DNA of 64,000 bases from Piscicola geometra (Eukaryota > Annelida > Clitellata > Hirudinida > Piscicolidae): contig OX030956.1 of the NCBI GenBank assembly GCA_943735955.1, positions 12,789,894 through 12,853,893 of the forward strand, written 5' to 3'. How positions within the stretch are numbered: position 1 is the stretch's first letter; each line of letters opens with the position of its first letter. Position numbers and translations under genes: made by a program. The notes beneath the pieces are model-generated. The model was given only the letters and a program-made list of their open reading frames with translations, ran no database searches and was not told the DNA's origin. Shown here in pieces: positions 31,001 through 45,300 of this stretch.

Positions 31001-34000
31001 ATGAACGCAGTTGTTTGTTTGATGTTTTGTTAGTTATGAGTTTGCTGAGATATGACGGTATTGAAGTTTGAAGAATTTTGAATGTAGTGATGGCTATTTT
31101 AAAGGATATTCGAAAATCAATAGGAAGCCAGTGAAGTTTTATAAGATTATCATTTGATGACTGAACAAGGTGATGGCCTGGGTAATCACAATTGAGTGTT
31201 ATTGAAGCTTAATGAGATGATTGTTGCTGTTTTCCATCACAGAGAAGATGAAATCGAGGTTCTGTATTAGAAAGAGATACCCTCATATCATTCGAGGCAT
31301 CCAAACTATTTCTATCTTTAGTCTTGATAGATACTAATGTAGAAAACCCTTTTTCACATAAGTAGGTGGTCGAAAATGGAATCAGAGCTGCCATGGCTTT
31401 TTTAAATAAATTTGGGTATATTTCTTTCAGACTGCACCAAAACTCTGCCAATCCTTTGGAACTAAATTCAGCTTTTACCAAATCTTTTGAACGAAGATCA
31501 ATTAAATCTTCCTTTATTTCTTCTTCATCAGCAACACTATCCAAGCCAATAATGAACGGATTTCGTATCCAAAGATTATTTTCCAAATTTTTAGTATCAA
31601 AATAACGCTCAAATGATAGTTGGAGAGTTGTGATATGTTGTATAATTTCTTTTTTTATTTCAACAGGCATTGATTTGTTTCCACTGCTATTTATAACATC
31701 AGCTAGGTATGGAAAATTTGCAAGGTTTTCAGCTTCTACTCTTCTTTTGTACAATGAAAGCTTATTTAAAAATCCTACTAATTTTTCATTGGCGTCGATT
31801 ATTGTCATTTCTGGTCCTTGCAAACAAAGATTAAATTCATTTAAGAGTGTGAACAGATGCCATATTAACTATGAAATCAGTCTTCTCAAAGTCACCTGCT
31901 AACGTTTTTTCTTTTTCTTGCAAAAATGAAAACACCTCATCTTTCAGGTCCATTAGTCTTGAAAATACCTTTCCTTTGCTTAACCACCTGACTTCTGTGT
32001 AATATAGCAAGACATCGTATTCAGAACCAAGTTCTTGGCATAAAACTTTGAATAAACGATGGTTTACTGCTCTTGATCGTATAAAATTGACTATTTTGAT
32101 CGCTGTAGACATGACAGACTGAAGCTTGGCTGGTAATGTCTTCACAGCTAGAGCATGGCGATGGAGCATGCAATGAGTTACAAGTGTCTGTGGAGAATTA
32201 ACTTTGATTAAGGCAGCCAATCCAGATTTGTTACCCAACATACTTGGTGCTCCATCAGTACAGACTGAATGTAATTTTGTCAACCAACCAAATTCATTTC
32301 TTTCAAAGAAAGTTGCAATCATTTGAAAAACATCTGCAGGTTTACTAGTTGTCTGAAGTGGTTGGAAAAATAAAAATTCTTCTTTAATTTTAAAATTACA
32401 TACATAACGAACATACACTAAAAGCTGGCAACACATTGATACATCTGTGGTTTCATCAAGTTGCATACCAAAATTAAAAGGACTACTTTTCAGTTCTGAC
32501 ATAACTTGGTCCAAGACATCATTTGAAAGATCTGCTATTCTGGAAAAAATAACATTATTCGAAAGTGGAATTTCTTCAACCTGTTTTCTTTTTTTTTCTT
32601 CCAAGAATTAACTTCACCATTTCAAGTGCACGGGGTTTTATTAAGGTTTCTCCAATTGTATGTGGTTTTCTTTTTTTGGCAATCAAATAGGCAACTTTGT
32701 AAGAAGCCTCAAGAAGTGGTTTCTTTGGTTGAGCAAATCCAACATTTTTTAATGTTCCAGTGGCTTGAAATCTAGCTCGCTTCAGTTTGAAGGTATCCAG
32801 GTTGTCGTTGACATTTCCAGGTTGTTTGGTTTCTAAGTGGTGGCGTAACTTTGCTGGTCTCATTCTATCATTACAATATACTGCTCCGCATAAGAAACAT
32901 TGTGGCTTTTCAGTGCCATCTTTTTCAGTAATAGTCGTGAATCCAAACGCAACGTTGGTTTTGTCATAGCAACGTTTTTTCGACATTATTGAAAACTGAA
33001 AATGATAAAAAAACACATATTTTAAAAAGAACTGAAATAATTAAAAAATCACAAATATAAATTACCAGTTATGTTAGAAACAGCAGACCAATTTTTTTAG
33101 TTAATTTATTCAATTAATTGTCTTATTTTATTTATTTTATTGAAAAAGAAACTCATGCAGGGTATCTCAAAAAACGCGACAGAAAGAAAATGAGGGATTT
33201 ATGAAAACAGAAATGTGCAAATCATTATTCAAATAAATACAATATGGAAAGCCGTTACGCAAAAACAATTTTCATATAGTATTCAAAAAATCGTTTTTAG
33301 CATGATTAAAATTTTGTGATTTAACAAAACTTTATAAAATTATATAAATTTATAAAATACATGTAAATAAAACACCTTAGTTGGCCTCCCCTAAAAGATC
33401 ATTTGGCCTCCCTAAGGGAGGCCGGCCCCACCGGTTGGGAAACCCTGAGCTAGACACTTTTCAAACAAAACAAGTTTCCAACAAGCGCCTTTAAGCAGGC
33501 ACAAAATTTTTCATAGTTTTTTGCCTCTTATACTAACACTAAAATTAACAGTAGCGGGTGGCATAAGAAGGAAAAAATATATAAAAAAGAAATTCGTTAC
33601 GTCCACTTGGAATATGGTTTATTAGGTTATTTCATAAATATTTAATATTGGGAGTTGGTACTCTTGATGAAACCCCCCCCCCCCCCCACACCCAAAAAAA
33701 CTAAATCGAAGATAAGTTATGGAACCTCCCTATTTCAAGTTGTTCTGGTGGTGTTATATTGCTTGGATGTTCACTTCCTGTCAGAAGCACCAGTTGAGCC
33801 TTTAGAATGAGTCTATAAGTTATTTTTCTATTATGCAGCCCCATCTCAAGACGGGTTTATGTAGACAAAAGAGAGGCTAGGACATCGATGAAGGAGCCTT
33901 ACCAATCAGTGAGGAGGCTTCTGAAATCGATGACACTCTTGTTCACAACTTTGGAATGGAGAGGCAGTGTGGTAGACTGAAGAAGTTTGTAAATTGAATG

Positions 34001-36471
34001 CATCCAGTAGATCCATCATCCTATAAAAGAGCCAGAAGCCTAGAGATGGCCAGATCCTGTCTTTCAAGGCTTCAAAGCAACGGGACAAGCAAAAAACAGT
34101 TAAAACTTAACTAGAGTAAAAGAATGAAAGCTAAGTTTTTTAAAAACAAAAAGTTTAAAAAAGCTGGTTTATAGGAAAGAGCGAAAAAAACTTTTATTCC
34201 TGTTGAAGTCAAAAAATTATCTTTTCACTGAAAATGAAAAAGTTAAAAAAAACTATAAATAATAAAATATTAAAACCAACGAAAATTAAAATATAAAAAA
34301 GGCAAAAAACTGTAGAAAAGTTTTAAAAATATGTTTTTCTAGAGAATAAAAGGGTTAACATCTCCCATTTTGTGTGTTTTTTTCGATCGTGTGTGGGTGG
34401 GAGGGTTATTTTTGACATAAAAAAATCCTTTTAGTGTCAAACTTTTTTATTGTTAGTGTTAATCATGTACTGAGTGGTCGTTCTGAAATTTTAAAACCGA
34501 TGATTACACCCTTCCTACTAATAGAGATTAACACTAACCATTTCCTAGCTCCCAGTCGATGTTGCTTCCATACCCCTTCTTCTTACAGTGCTCAAAAATG
34601 CGGATCGCATCTGTCGGATTCCATGCCTGACCGTACCTTGAGTGAATGTTTGAATGAATTCATTTAATTGAAAGGAATTATATTTTTTTGAACTTTTCTC
34701 TAAAATATCAGACTTTTGAAAAGTAAATGATTTATTTAAAAGAAAAGTGTTTTGGGTTTTTAATGATAAATTTTATTTATTTCATTATCCAATCAGAACG
34801 ATCAAAATGATAAAACTCATATCGTTTGAAACCTTAATTCTGCATTGAGGCCATACAGCAGACGGTTTTTCGTGCTCAGCGTGAGTTCTACGATCTCGTC
34901 TAACTGGTCCTCTGGAGCAAGCAGAATATCGTTTAACGATTCTCTTTGCCACAATATAGAAAAATAAATTTAAAACAATGCCTAATGATACAAGAAAGTA
35001 AAAGGAAAAAAACATGAGACGCTACTAGTAAAATAACTTGAAAAAGTCGAATTTATGCCACTCTTTATCCCTTCCCTCCATCTCACTGGTCATCATGTTG
35101 GCATTTTCAAATTTGAGAGCCTTCAAAACTTTGATGGGAAGGTCAAAGAACATCCAGTTTGCAGCAGTGCCCCCTATTCTGTAAGGGTTTTCAGTAACTT
35201 GGAAAACAACAGGATTTGGTTTTTTGAACTTTTTTTCAATATTAAATATTAAATAAATTATATTATTGATGCACTGTGTTAATTTAGCTAGCATTGTGAA
35301 AAAAATCTATCAAAAAAAGTAAAAAATCGATTAAAAAATAGTAAAAAATTTGTTTAAAAATAGTAAAAAATCGATTAAAAAATAGTAAAAATCGATTTTA
35401 AGACTATTAGTAAAAAATAAGAATACTTATTAAAGTTGAAAAAAAATAATCTAAAAAGTAATAAATAATTGTTCATGCTTATTTTTTTGAAAAAGCTTTG
35501 GTGAATCTTACCAATGTGAGCAGCTCTGATTTTCAACTACCTTATTTTAGTTTGAGTCTACGTCGGTTTTCAATTGAACACTTTATTGCATTGAGAGCTA
35601 CAAAAAATCATATTAAAATTTAATTTTTCAGGCACATTCAATAGCTAGTTCTTTAGGATCACTTTATTTCGAAGTTGGAAAACCCACAAACGCCTAAACA
35701 GATTTTAGAATGATAAACTAAGACAAATACTTTTGATCTCATTAAAGACAATACAACTATTTTTTAAAATATTTTAAAACATTATGCCAAAAATATTAAC
35801 CAACCTTAATTATTTTGAGCAGCAATAAATCAAAAAAATGAAAATACGTTGAATCACTGTGCGACAATTTTTTTTTCTATCTTTCTATTGATATAAAAAC
35901 TCGATATCACTTAAATACAGTAAACGGCTTGCAATTAAGTTTTAAAAAAAATTTTGATTTAAAAAATTAATGAAGAAGAAACAAATATTTGATTTTTTCT
36001 AATACTTTTTCATCATTTAATGGTCCAAACTATTAGAATTATTTTGACAGACCTGAAATAACAGGGTGAGATCGATTTGAGAATATTCTTGAGTTTTGGA
36101 GATCTGTGTTGTGTGACAGCTGTTTAAGCAACTGATAATCATGAAACTTTTGAAATAACTCTTTCTCCTTTATTAGTTTCTTCATCTCAGAATGATCTAA
36201 TATCGTTTCAAACTCGTCTCACATTAACTTAACTTCCAAAAAAGTGACTTTAACTAAGTCAAAAACGAAAACGTCACACGAACTTCAAATTGACGGCGTC
36301 CCAGAGTCCATATGGCCTGAAAACTGACATGTCCATAGCAACTCCGTGGAATAATTCGTTCACCACGTTTGTAAAGGCCGTCTCATTGATGGAAACTGTG
36401 ACAGTTTTGCCTTCTGATGATGAGCTTGAAATTAAAAGAACGGTGATGATGATGATGATCATTTCTTTCAT
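28078..36471 (-). CDS. HPSE: Heparanase-like GH79 endo-beta-glucuronidase, secreted
   Basis: Cleaves heparan sulfate chains outside the cell or in lysosomes. Exons (minus order): 36471-36280, 35197-35038, 34943-34833, 34636-34539, 30378-30221, 30038-29991, 29877-29788, 29456-29343, 29157-29043, 28874-28756, 28574-28428, 28243-28078. The start MKEMIIIIITVLLISSSSS is a signal peptide. Landmarks against human heparanase: PYRIGGT (RFGGT), YGLNAELRYGQAW (FGLNALLRTADLQW), NIDWELGNEPN holding the acid/base Glu, LLVGPDVG, YTLHPYYFDG, WWLGETSTGY holding the nucleophile Glu, LNLEKLG, and VLLNG near the end. Both catalytic glutamates are present, so activity is plausible. Most phases agree. Two junctions are open: after 36280 (a small exon is probably missing; CTAGCTAAATTA near 35280 is a candidate) and 30221 to 30038. 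The 30378-34539 intron carries transposons. Confidence 0.92.
30822..31195 (-). mobile_element. LINE reverse transcriptase C-terminal fragment nested in hAT
   Basis: An open minus-strand frame of about 125 codons has the C-terminal hallmarks of CR1/Jockey-type LINE ORF2. LHWLPIDFRISFKIAITTFK is followed by IPSYLSKLI, then RAFRHAAPTTRNALPPALR and FKAKLKTHYF before the stop at 30822. The polymerase core is missing, so this is a 5'-truncated copy, the usual result of target-primed reverse transcription. It starts within about 15 bases of the hAT transposase stop. Its AT-rich 3' tail probably extends to about 30650, with an aataat-rich stretch near 30718-30732. No target duplication was identified with confidence. 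Confidence 0.88.
31209..33016 (-). pseudogene. hAT transposase (BED finger, RNase-H-like core, dimerisation), two frameshifts
   Basis: Three consecutive minus-strand frames line up with one ZBED5/SCAND3-type transposase. The frame 33016-32576 has the BED zinc finger, CFLCGAVYCNDRMRPAKLRHH (C-x2-C then H-x-H). The frame 32604-31837 has the catalytic region with LDETTDVS, CTDGAPSMLGNKSG and HCMLHRHAL, ending with EVRWLSKGKV. The frame 31823-31209 has the C-terminal part, with TTYLCEKGFSTL and the family-typical end KQQQSSH before the stop. The first frame change lies in an A-rich run near 32590 (a homopolymer, so sequencing error is possible). The second, near 31846, is a single-base change. 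The damage is slight, which fits a recently active element. Confidence 0.9.
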
Positions 36472-37625
36472 TAATTTATGTTCGTTTAATTGTCAATGTA
36501 AGAGCCACGGCCTGTCATAAAAAAAATATTTAATATAATTTATTATGATGGTTAATTAAACCCAATATTAAATTTTTTTGGCCAAAAAAACCTTAAAAAC
36601 CTTTTACTGCTCCAATCCTCCTTCGGTCCTTGCCACGTTCAAACGAATTGGAACTTTTATAGCGCAGTATTGACCTTCGCAAAGAAGCATTGATTTCCTA
36701 GATTCTATGCAGGTGTTTATGATTGTTATAAGAGCTTATAACTCTATGTTGAACAATTGATTAATTGATTTTTTCAAAAATTACTTTTATTCTTTAAAAA
36801 CACGAGTTTTATATAGTATAAAATCTGTTATAAACATAAAAAGTTTTAAAATTAAACTTTTGAAATTGTGATATATTTTTTTTTCTGTGGTCATTTTCGA
36901 AATGCGTTCATTTTTAACAGCCAGTTTAGAAACCTACGCCATAAAACGCAATCAAGCACCCACTTCACAAGCCTGAATGCAACGATGTAGATGAAAAATA
37001 ACCGTTTCCCCAGGTTTTCACAACTATTGATAATTACGTAATTATGGTAACGATAATTACGTGGTTTTTGAAACAAGTGGGGTTTAATCCATACATATAT
37101 TTTCGTTCTTTTCGAATATTAAAGTGAAAAAATTAATCGTTTTGTGAAAATTTAACTTAGAAAATTAATATTATAACTTATAATTTTTCTTATAACGTAG
37201 ATTTAGGGATTATGCCATATTATGGTGGTTTCAATTATTTTCAAGTTTGTTTTTTTTATTTTGTGAATTCTTTTTTTACCATTCTAGTGAACTTGACAAA
37301 TTGTGTTTTACGGTCATTTTGTATTTTAACCGTTAGAAAAATGTATCTAGAAACAACACAAAAACACTAATCACCATCCAAGCTGATAATGACAAAATTA
37401 TTCAACGATGTAAATAAATAATTTTTAATTAGTCATCTAAGAACTACCCACTTGAATGTGAAAGACGCAAATGCTAGCAAATTGATTGGATGACGTGAAT
37501 TCTAACTAAGTTCCCAAATATTCATTATTTTCAAAAAATTAAACATATTTTCAAATCTGCTTCTTTGGAGATTTTGTCGTCAGTTTGGTGTTGCTGAATG
37601 GCTGATGAAATGGATGGTTTTTTGA
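36472..37625. other. Gene-less stretch upstream of heparanase
   Basis: Contains the 5' flank of the heparanase gene. No coding exon, RNA gene or mobile element was recognised. The frame at 36891-37076 has no support. Confidence 0.5.
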
Positions 37626-37629
37626 AGAA

Positions 37630-38135
37630 TGGATGGTTAAATGAGTGAATGGATGGATGAATGGAAGGATGAATGAGTGAATGGATGGAGGAATGAATAG
37701 AGGAATGGATAGATGAATGGATAAATGAATGGATAGATGAATGGATAGATGAATGGATAGATGAATGGATAGATGAATGGATAGATGAATGGATAGATGA
37801 ATGGATAGATGAATGGATAGATGAATGGATAGATGAATGGATAGATGAATGGATAGATGAATGGATAGATGAATGGATAGATGAATGGATAGATGAATGG
37901 ATAGATGAATGGATAGATGAATGGATAGATGAATGGATAGATGAATGGATAGATGAATGGATAGATGAATGGATAGATGAATGGATAGATGAATGGATAG
38001 ATGAATGGATAGATGAATGGATAGATGAATGGATAGAGGAATGGATAGATGAATGGATAGATGAATGGATGGATGAATGGATAGATGAATGTATAGATGA
38101 ATGGATGGATAGATGGATAGATGGATGGATAGATG
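37630..38135. repeat. 12-bp minisatellite atgaatggatag, about 32 main copies
   Basis: Highly uniform atgaatggatag units from about 37726 to 38090 with degenerate edges. The array begins only a few bases beyond the stop codon of the mucin-like gene and so probably lies in its 3' untranslated region or just downstream. Minus-strand frames across it read (IHSS)n and are artefacts. Confidence 0.97.
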
Positions 38136-38140
38136 GTTCC

Positions 38141-39641
<1,501 letters not shown>

Positions 39642-39682
39642 TTTTATATTCTTGAATCGATGCAAAATGTTGAATAACTCAG

Positions 39683-39690
39683 CTTTTATA
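39683..39690 (-). promoter_or_regulatory. TATA box of the mucin-like gene
   Basis: The minus strand reads tataaaag, a consensus TATA box, about 42-49 bases upstream of the ATG at 39641. A start site 25-30 bases downstream would leave a short 5' untranslated leader and would exclude the ATG at 39713. Confidence 0.5.
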
Positions 39691-39719
39691 AAAATAAATT
39701 TCTTTTTCAACACAGTATT

Positions 39720-41293
39720 TTGTTAATGAAACTTTTTGTAGATTCAAGGCCTGAGTGCTTTTAAAGAAACCTTATTAAACAACTCTCAATTAATCAGCAA
39801 CATCTCATAGTTACAAGATGATATACTTGAATAATACTCTTTGAGTGCAGCAAAAATCTCGAAGAAAACGTAAGAAATATACGAAAGAAAGCAATTAGAA
39901 GAAATTGATTGCGCCTATTGATGCCAAGTCGATACTCTGACCATTGTATACCTATGCACAACCAAGTCTCAACATCAATTTTCAGCTCTATTATTTTTCT
40001 TTTTTGTCAAATATAACAGTTGGGACCTTGTTCTCAAGTGGCCTGTGTGATAACTGGATCACTCTATGAGGATAAAGACCCTTGATTCACTGATTAGAAA
40101 CATGCATTATTTGACAAGATTCAATATTAACCTCCTTTAGAGATACAATAAGTTGCCAATTCGAAAGTGTGATTTGCATTAAATTAAAAACTTGTGAAAT
40201 GTATTCTCAAAGGGTGGATTTATGGCTGGTTTTTGAGTTCTAATGGTTTTCTCTACAGTTTTGGATATAATAACCGTTTTAATGGTTTTTATTTCCGTCT
40301 GCCTGTCCTGAACGAAAGCCGAAAGCGTCAAAAAGTTCACTTCACATTTAAAATTACAATTTTTTTTCTACTTATGAAAGCATTTCATTGGAGCTGACAA
40401 TAATTGCGTCAGCTTACTTTTCATGCATGAACTTAATCATTTGATTCACATGAGAACCAATTTTAAAAACCGAATTTTATTTAAATATGTCTTTGGAATA
40501 CTTTGGTCAACAAAGATGAGGTATAAACATGCAAATCGCTCGATAAAGCTCTTAACATGCTACTGAGATTAAAAACTAATTTAAAACGTCTAAACCATTA
40601 GGTACATCAGTTTTAGTAAATGATATTGCCGGAATATCTGAGAAGTATACATTACATAGAAGTAAACTTTTTATTGAAAAAATATATAATTTGATGAGAT
40701 TTATTATGCTGAAAGTAAAATCGCACATTTAAATAGCTTTAGAAACAAACTTAAGCTAAAACTCATAAATAAAAGCACCAAAAGGTATTTATATACTTAT
40801 TACTACATTCTCCAGCAAACTTTAATACCACTTTAGGAAGCGTCATGGCATTCTCTGTGCCTATCTCTTTATGATAGAAAGGACTAAAAAGGCAGTCCAT
40901 TTTGAAGGCGAACAATAATGGTACAAGTCCATGAATATAAAATTAAAATTATTATTAAATATAAGCAGTTAAATACATGAATTATTGAATATTTTAAGTC
41001 TTTTCGATAGATCTGTAGTATTTTGCGGAAATTTGATTGTGCTTCTTACCTCAAAAGTACCTTGAAATTATATGAATAAGCAGTAACCACCCACACAACC
41101 CAAAATTACACCCAACTTCTATGACAACCACTGATCTTTTAGGGCTCAAACATGATGAAGAACCTGTCCCGCTTCCCATCAACTTTTTCAAACCACAAAA
41201 ACAAGCTCGAATAAAATAAAAATACTCCTCAGAACGCCTAACCCCCTCAAATCGTCCTAACCAAATCAAATCAAATCAAATCCTTGAATGCCT
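39720..41293. other. Gene-less stretch
   Basis: Promoter side of the mucin-like gene and 3' flank of the C20orf27 ortholog. The frames at 40194-40397 and 41051-41269 have no splice or family support. Confidence 0.5.
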
Positions 41294-42333
41294 TCAGTCT
41301 TCACTGGTGCGTGACTCGGTGTCGTGGTTACGTTTAAGCATGTGGACGCCATTCTTCAGAGCTGGAGTGCCCTTGCCCTTGCCTGCAGTGAGTGTGCGTG
41401 AGTGCCATTAAAGATGGCGAGAGAAGAAGGAATAAAAGGGTTTCAAACTAAATTAAAATGTAATAAATAGAATTATTGCTTAAATTTCAAAAATAAAAAG
41501 CAAATTACTCTGTTAGGATATTTAAGAATCTTATTATTAAAATATTAATAAATATTTTTGAAATGTGGTTTATCACCAAGAACTCTTGCATGGAGAATGA
41601 GCTTAAGCACTTTGGAGGAATCATTCTTGCTTTCAAGCATAAACTCTTCTGCAATCAGCTTTTCCTTCTCTGCCTTGAAATGAATCTGCAAACTGTGGCC
41701 TGTGGTGAAAATGTGAGTTTTGAAATAATTAAAATAATAACAGTATTTTAAATGACACTATATCAATATTGATGATATTATAAATGAATTAAAGGTTACA
41801 TTTGATCTTAAACTTTCAATTAGACTATAAATCAATTTGGAATTTTGTTGCAATCCTAACTTGTTAACCTACCTTCTGTAGTGGGAGTAGAAGAAATGAG
41901 ATGGACATTTAAAGACTGTAAAGGATCATGAGTTAATTCTTCTCCAAGATTGTCTCTGGAATAAAAATAATGAAAAATTTAATTAAAGATTTTTTATTTC
42001 AAACCCTAATTTGTATGAAAATATGTTTACAATGTAAACAATAACAAGATTACTTTATATCAAACTCGAGTCTATACTCGTGGTGAATTTGAAGAAATCC
42101 GACATGAATGTCAATACAGTTTTCACATCCTTTCGACTCATTCACTAATATATGAGAATTGTGAAGGTTGACTTGTTCAGTTGGAAAATGAACTCGAGAA
42201 CACCGGACTGAAATATATAAACAAAATATTTAAAATATAAATTATATTTTTCAAAATTTATAAATTAATAAGCAATTACAGTTAACGATTATTATTTTCA
42301 CTACTTACACGGAGAAGCTTTATCTTCAGACAT
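41294..42333 (-). CDS. C20orf27: C20orf27/ADISSP ortholog (UPF0687 family)
   Basis: A small beta-rich protein of poorly known function. The human member has been named ADISSP, adipose-secreted signalling protein. Five exons: 42333-42309, 42207-42054, 41955-41873, 41699-41577, 41382-41294. Every junction is GT-AG and every phase closes, giving 157 residues from MSEDKASPF to RTSED. Matching blocks against the human protein are RVHFPTEQVNLHNSHILV, then VGFLQIHHEYRLEFDIK (human VGFLKILHRYEITF), LNVHLISSTPTTEGHSLQIH, then LILHARVLGKGKGTPALKNG (human VTVQARVMDRHHGTPMLLDG). The length is close to human (about 174). No signal peptide is seen, as expected for the family. It lies downstream of the mucin-like gene's promoter region on the same strand with no sign of co-transcription. 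Confidence 0.88.
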
Positions 42334-45300
42334 TTTGGTTAAATACAAAAAGCTAAAAGTAAGTTTACGTTATAAAAAACACAACCTCATTCAATAATTA
42401 AAATTTGTTAACATAAACTTTCTTTAAACCATTGATTTATCCTATATTAGTCAAAGTTTGTCTTGAAAAAAATTATTATATGTATGAATCAAATAAATAA
42501 AAAAGCCATATCTCAATGTTCTGGCGCATGAAAGTAGGTTCTCTTAAGGTAGAGAATAAACGTCATCAGTCTCTGTCTTGAACCACTGATAATATCGTTT
42601 TTTTTAGTTTCTTGAAAATGCTGCAGATGACCATGTTGTTCTTGGGCGACATTTCTTGTTTGTGCTGTCCATTCTTCCATTCAGTGATATCTTTACAATT
42701 CTGTTTTTATCTTTCGTTTAGAGTTCCTTTTCGCTCATAAGAATTTTTAAAATTCACTTTTATTAATTATATGTTGAATGTCATGGTCTCTATTGTTCTC
42801 GGTTGTGTTTTAATGCATCATATTAATTCTATTTTGAAAATCCATGGTCTTTAACCTTCTCGATAGATTGGTTGATGGAACCACTTCGTGTTGCAGCTAT
42901 CATAACTTCCAGACTTGGGAATGATTCATGCCCCTTTGTTAGTCTCCATGCAAGGCTGTTATAGTCACGCTGATGTTACTGATGCTGATGAGGAGGAGGA
43001 GGATGATGATGAGAAGGAGGATGATGATAAGAAGGAGGATGATGATGATGGTGATGAAGATGATGAAGATGATGAAAAAAAAAAGAATAATCAAAGAATA
43101 AGAAAAAGATGACGATGATGATTAATTAAAAAAGTTTTAAGAAATGAGAACAACAGAGATAATTATTAATTTCTAATATATTGGGATAAAACAATGACTT
43201 GGATAACAAAAGTATGGATGCTAATACTTGTTCGAACTAATGGTCCAAAAAACAAATAATTTTTCAAAAAATGCTGGTGTCTGAACATTATAAGTGTCCG
43301 AAAAATCTGTTTTTTTACGGTAATAGAAAGTTTAAAAAATTGAGAAAATTAATGTTAGCAGATGTTTAAACTCGTTATTTAGTTAATATATAAAATGTCA
43401 TTTGTCACTTTGTTCTTTCTTCATTCAACCACTCTCTCCTAACTTAACCATATAACCCAAGTCAGTGCATGGTTGAACGTGGAAGAAGGGTCAATGGGTC
43501 AAGACAGCATCAAAGTTTTTTCCTTTCCAGAGAAGTGTGTTTCTGGCTTGCAATTAAGACTCAAGTGGCTCTAACCCGAAAGCCTTATTAATCCTCAAAG
43601 TGCCTTCTGTATGAAGGTGTCGATCGTCTCAGATAATTGGGTAGACGAACCACTACATCACCACTTTCACGGGTCACTGTGCCGCGACATGGGAAAGCTT
43701 CAAACACTTCTATGGCCCATGATGGATACCTGCAAGCCAGCCTGATGTGCACTTGTGGTTTATAAATCTTTTCTGATTAATCCACCCTACGCGCCATATT
43801 GCAAGAGGCAATTTCGCTGGTGATTGATGCGGGCAGATGCGGGCAGTTCAATGCAGTAACTCAATTCGACAATTTGTCATCCCCTCATAAGCATTAACAC
43901 CTCTATTGTACCCTCTTTCCACATTCAATCATTCTCACTACTGTGATTTTCATCTGCCGCCTATCTACCTTGTGTCATTCCATCATTGTCATTATTTTTT
44001 TTGTGGTCTTTAGTGCAGGTTAATAAGTCAAAATGATAATACTTCAAAACAATAATTTTTACTATATTCGTAAATTGCATTTTATTCATACTACATTTAC
44101 TTAAGACAAATTACTTAAACTTAGTTTTTTTTCATCTTCCATCAATGCACTCAATCATCCAAACAATCAGGCGTCCTTCGCTTTCTTCAAAGGTCTACAA
44201 TCGATACTCGTCCATCAGGCAAGGCAGTGATTAAGTCGTTCGAACCCCCCTCATTATACAAGACTCACACATTAAATCAATCGAATTCATGAAATTCAGT
44301 CGTTTTAATTGCTTTCATATACAACTAAAAATATGTGAAATATTCTTGAATATTGCGTTCTTATTTATTATGGAAGAATGCTTTTATCTCATTGTTATTC
44401 AAAAAATTGTAAATTATTTTCGTTTAATTGCGGCTGATTTGAAGAAATTACGTATTTAAATTCAGAATATAAACAACCAATTAATATAAATTCCTCATGA
44501 GTCTTTTAACGAGTCATTAAAGAATCATCGTTAAGGAAAGTCAATGATGCTAACAAAAGGGTATCTCTACCAGACCCATCCCACTCCATCCCACTCCATC
44601 GGACTGGTACCGATTACTAGTCGTTTTCATCTCAATCATTGAACCTCATTTTGAAATATTTGTGTAAACTTTATAATTTATTTTTTTATATATTTCTTAT
44701 ATAATTAAAACATGGAAAAAGAATTTATAATTTTAAGAAGCGTTAATTAAAAAAAATTTTAAGCTACAAATTGAAAACCTCTTGCTAAGCCCATTGAGAA
44801 CGAGATTCCATTAACTCTCCCACATTCAAAACGGCAACTAGATAAGTTATCACACATCAAAGAAGTACGATTTTGTTTGTGATGAAAGTATGAAGGCTTG
44901 TGGGCGCTTTTAACTGTGGTTAGTTAGATTTTAAAAATAATATTACATAAATACTAAAGTTTAATTGCATTTAATATTTGTGCTTTTTAATGAATTTGCT
45001 CTTTCAAGTCTATTACGAAACTTAAGTCCTTTGACCGTCCAAAATTCATCCTTGTTTCCTGTAGCCGTCAAACGTTAAAAAATTCAACTTTTCATCACAT
45101 TTTCTGATTAAACATTTTTTGTGTGTTTAAAAAAATATTTCTTAATCAATTCATTTGTAATAATTTTTCTATGGAAGTCAAAGCAATATTTGGAAAAAAT
45201 GAAACCTGTAAATTATTTTTAATGGATGCTGAAGTTTAACCGGATACCTTGAAGCCATTGAGAACGACAATTCAATACAGACGTATTCAGACTAACAACA

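Larger units (their letters stand above)
30533..33447 (-). mobile_element. hAT transposon of ZBED5/SCAND3 type in a heparanase intron
   Basis: The left end cagtgtttcccaacc (30533-30547) and the right end ggttgggaaaccctg (33433-33447) are inverted repeats with one mismatch. The flanking 8 bases are identical, agctagac at 30525-30532 and 33448-33455, which proves a hAT-type insertion. The motif ttggcctccc recurs twice inside each end, always on the + strand, so the subterminal repeats are direct. The transposase is on the minus strand and is broken by two frame changes. A LINE fragment lies between the transposase stop and the left end. The host intron is spliced around it (heparanase exons 34539 and 30378 join in frame), so the insertion is tolerated. 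Confidence 0.95.

Noticed and set aside
33906..34088. Candidate heparanase exon with a tgattg-gtaagg donor
   Set aside because: Its phase does not match the next exon, and the WELGN exon at 34539-34636 already joins the NEPN exon in frame.
42915..43112. Acidic 65-residue frame
   Set aside because: Most of it is GAT/GAG repeat; no supporting features.
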